Positions 6,007-6,090 of a stretch of DNA of 6,090 bases are shown here, piece after piece. A program made the position numbers and the translations under genes. This DNA comes from Paludibacteraceae bacterium. GTDB taxonomy: Bacteria > Bacteroidota > Bacteroidia > Bacteroidales > Paludibacteraceae. The notes under the pieces were generated by a model. The model was not told where the DNA came from, made no database searches, and saw nothing but the letters and a program-made list of their open reading frames with translations. Numbering within the stretch: position 1 is the stretch's first letter; each line of letters opens with the position of its first letter. The stretch lies in assembly GCA_023227695.1 (NCBI GenBank), contig JALNVE010000199.1, positions 1 through 6,090 of the forward strand, written 5' to 3'.

Positions 6007-6090
6007 TTAAAATTTGTAGTTGACACCTAATGCAAATGCATAGTTTTCACGAGAATAGTAGTCTGAACCACCAATTCCTAAACCAGCATA
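6007..6090 (-). CDS. C-terminal end of an outer-membrane beta-barrel protein (partial, 5' end outside window)
   Basis: On the minus strand an open frame enters at 6090 and runs 27 codons to a TAA at 6009-6007. The tail contains AGLGIGGSDYYSREN followed by YAFALGVNYKF. The alternating hydrophobic pattern of the last strand, an aromatic residue near its start and a terminal Phe match the beta-signal used by the Bam complex to insert barrels into the outer membrane. Tails like this are usual in small Bacteroidetes outer-membrane beta-barrel (porin-like/OMP_b-brl) proteins. The size, signal peptide and subfamily lie outside the window. It is convergent with the two-helix membrane protein gene and shares its terminator. 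Confidence 0.75.
   Translation of the reverse strand, partial: YAGLGIGGSDYYSRENYAFALGVNYKF

Overview
The window looks like ordinary chromosome from an AT-rich member of the Bacteroidales (Bacteroides/Prevotella-like). The evidence is the set of gene families (a Bacteroidetes-type CPA2 antiporter with a universal-stress-like tail, a ~440-residue PlsC-type acyltransferase with a membrane C-terminus, RuvB unlinked to ruvA/ruvC, an outer-membrane barrel ending in Phe), the lack of strong Shine-Dalgarno sequences before the ATGs, and two close matches to the Bacteroides sigma-ABfr -7 element (TAnnTTTG). The genus cannot be fixed from sequence alone.

Layout, left to right. Bases 1-82 hold the last 26 codons of a + strand gene, most likely argB (N-acetylglutamate kinase). 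A 181-base spacer follows, with a probable terminator, nested repeats and a promoter. Next comes a compact + strand cluster: a sodium/proton-type antiporter (264-2408), a lysophosphatidate-type acyltransferase (2419-3738, 10-base gap), ruvB (3767-4792, 28-base gap, possibly with its own promoter) and a small exported protein of unknown function (4812-5204, 19-base gap). A 190-base spacer with a two-tier hairpin precedes a + strand gene for an unknown two-helix membrane protein (5395-5934). A perfect 50-base palindrome (5940-5989) then serves as terminator between this gene and a convergent minus-strand gene, of which only the last 27 codons, an outer-membrane beta-barrel C-terminus, are in the window (6007-6090).

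The antiporter and acyltransferase are both membrane-homeostasis genes and are probably co-transcribed. ruvB (Holliday-junction branch migration) follows closely but has no obvious functional link to them. The other genes are uncharacterised or cut by the window edges.

I found no CRISPR array, tRNA, rRNA, transposase, phage gene or recognisable defence system, and no convincing evidence of a new multi-gene system. The points most worth checking are the antiporter's apparent loss of the transmembrane aspartate expected in its ion-binding motif (Thr190), a clamp-binding-like tail on RuvB, the repeat-rich spacer upstream of the antiporter, and the two unknown small proteins.
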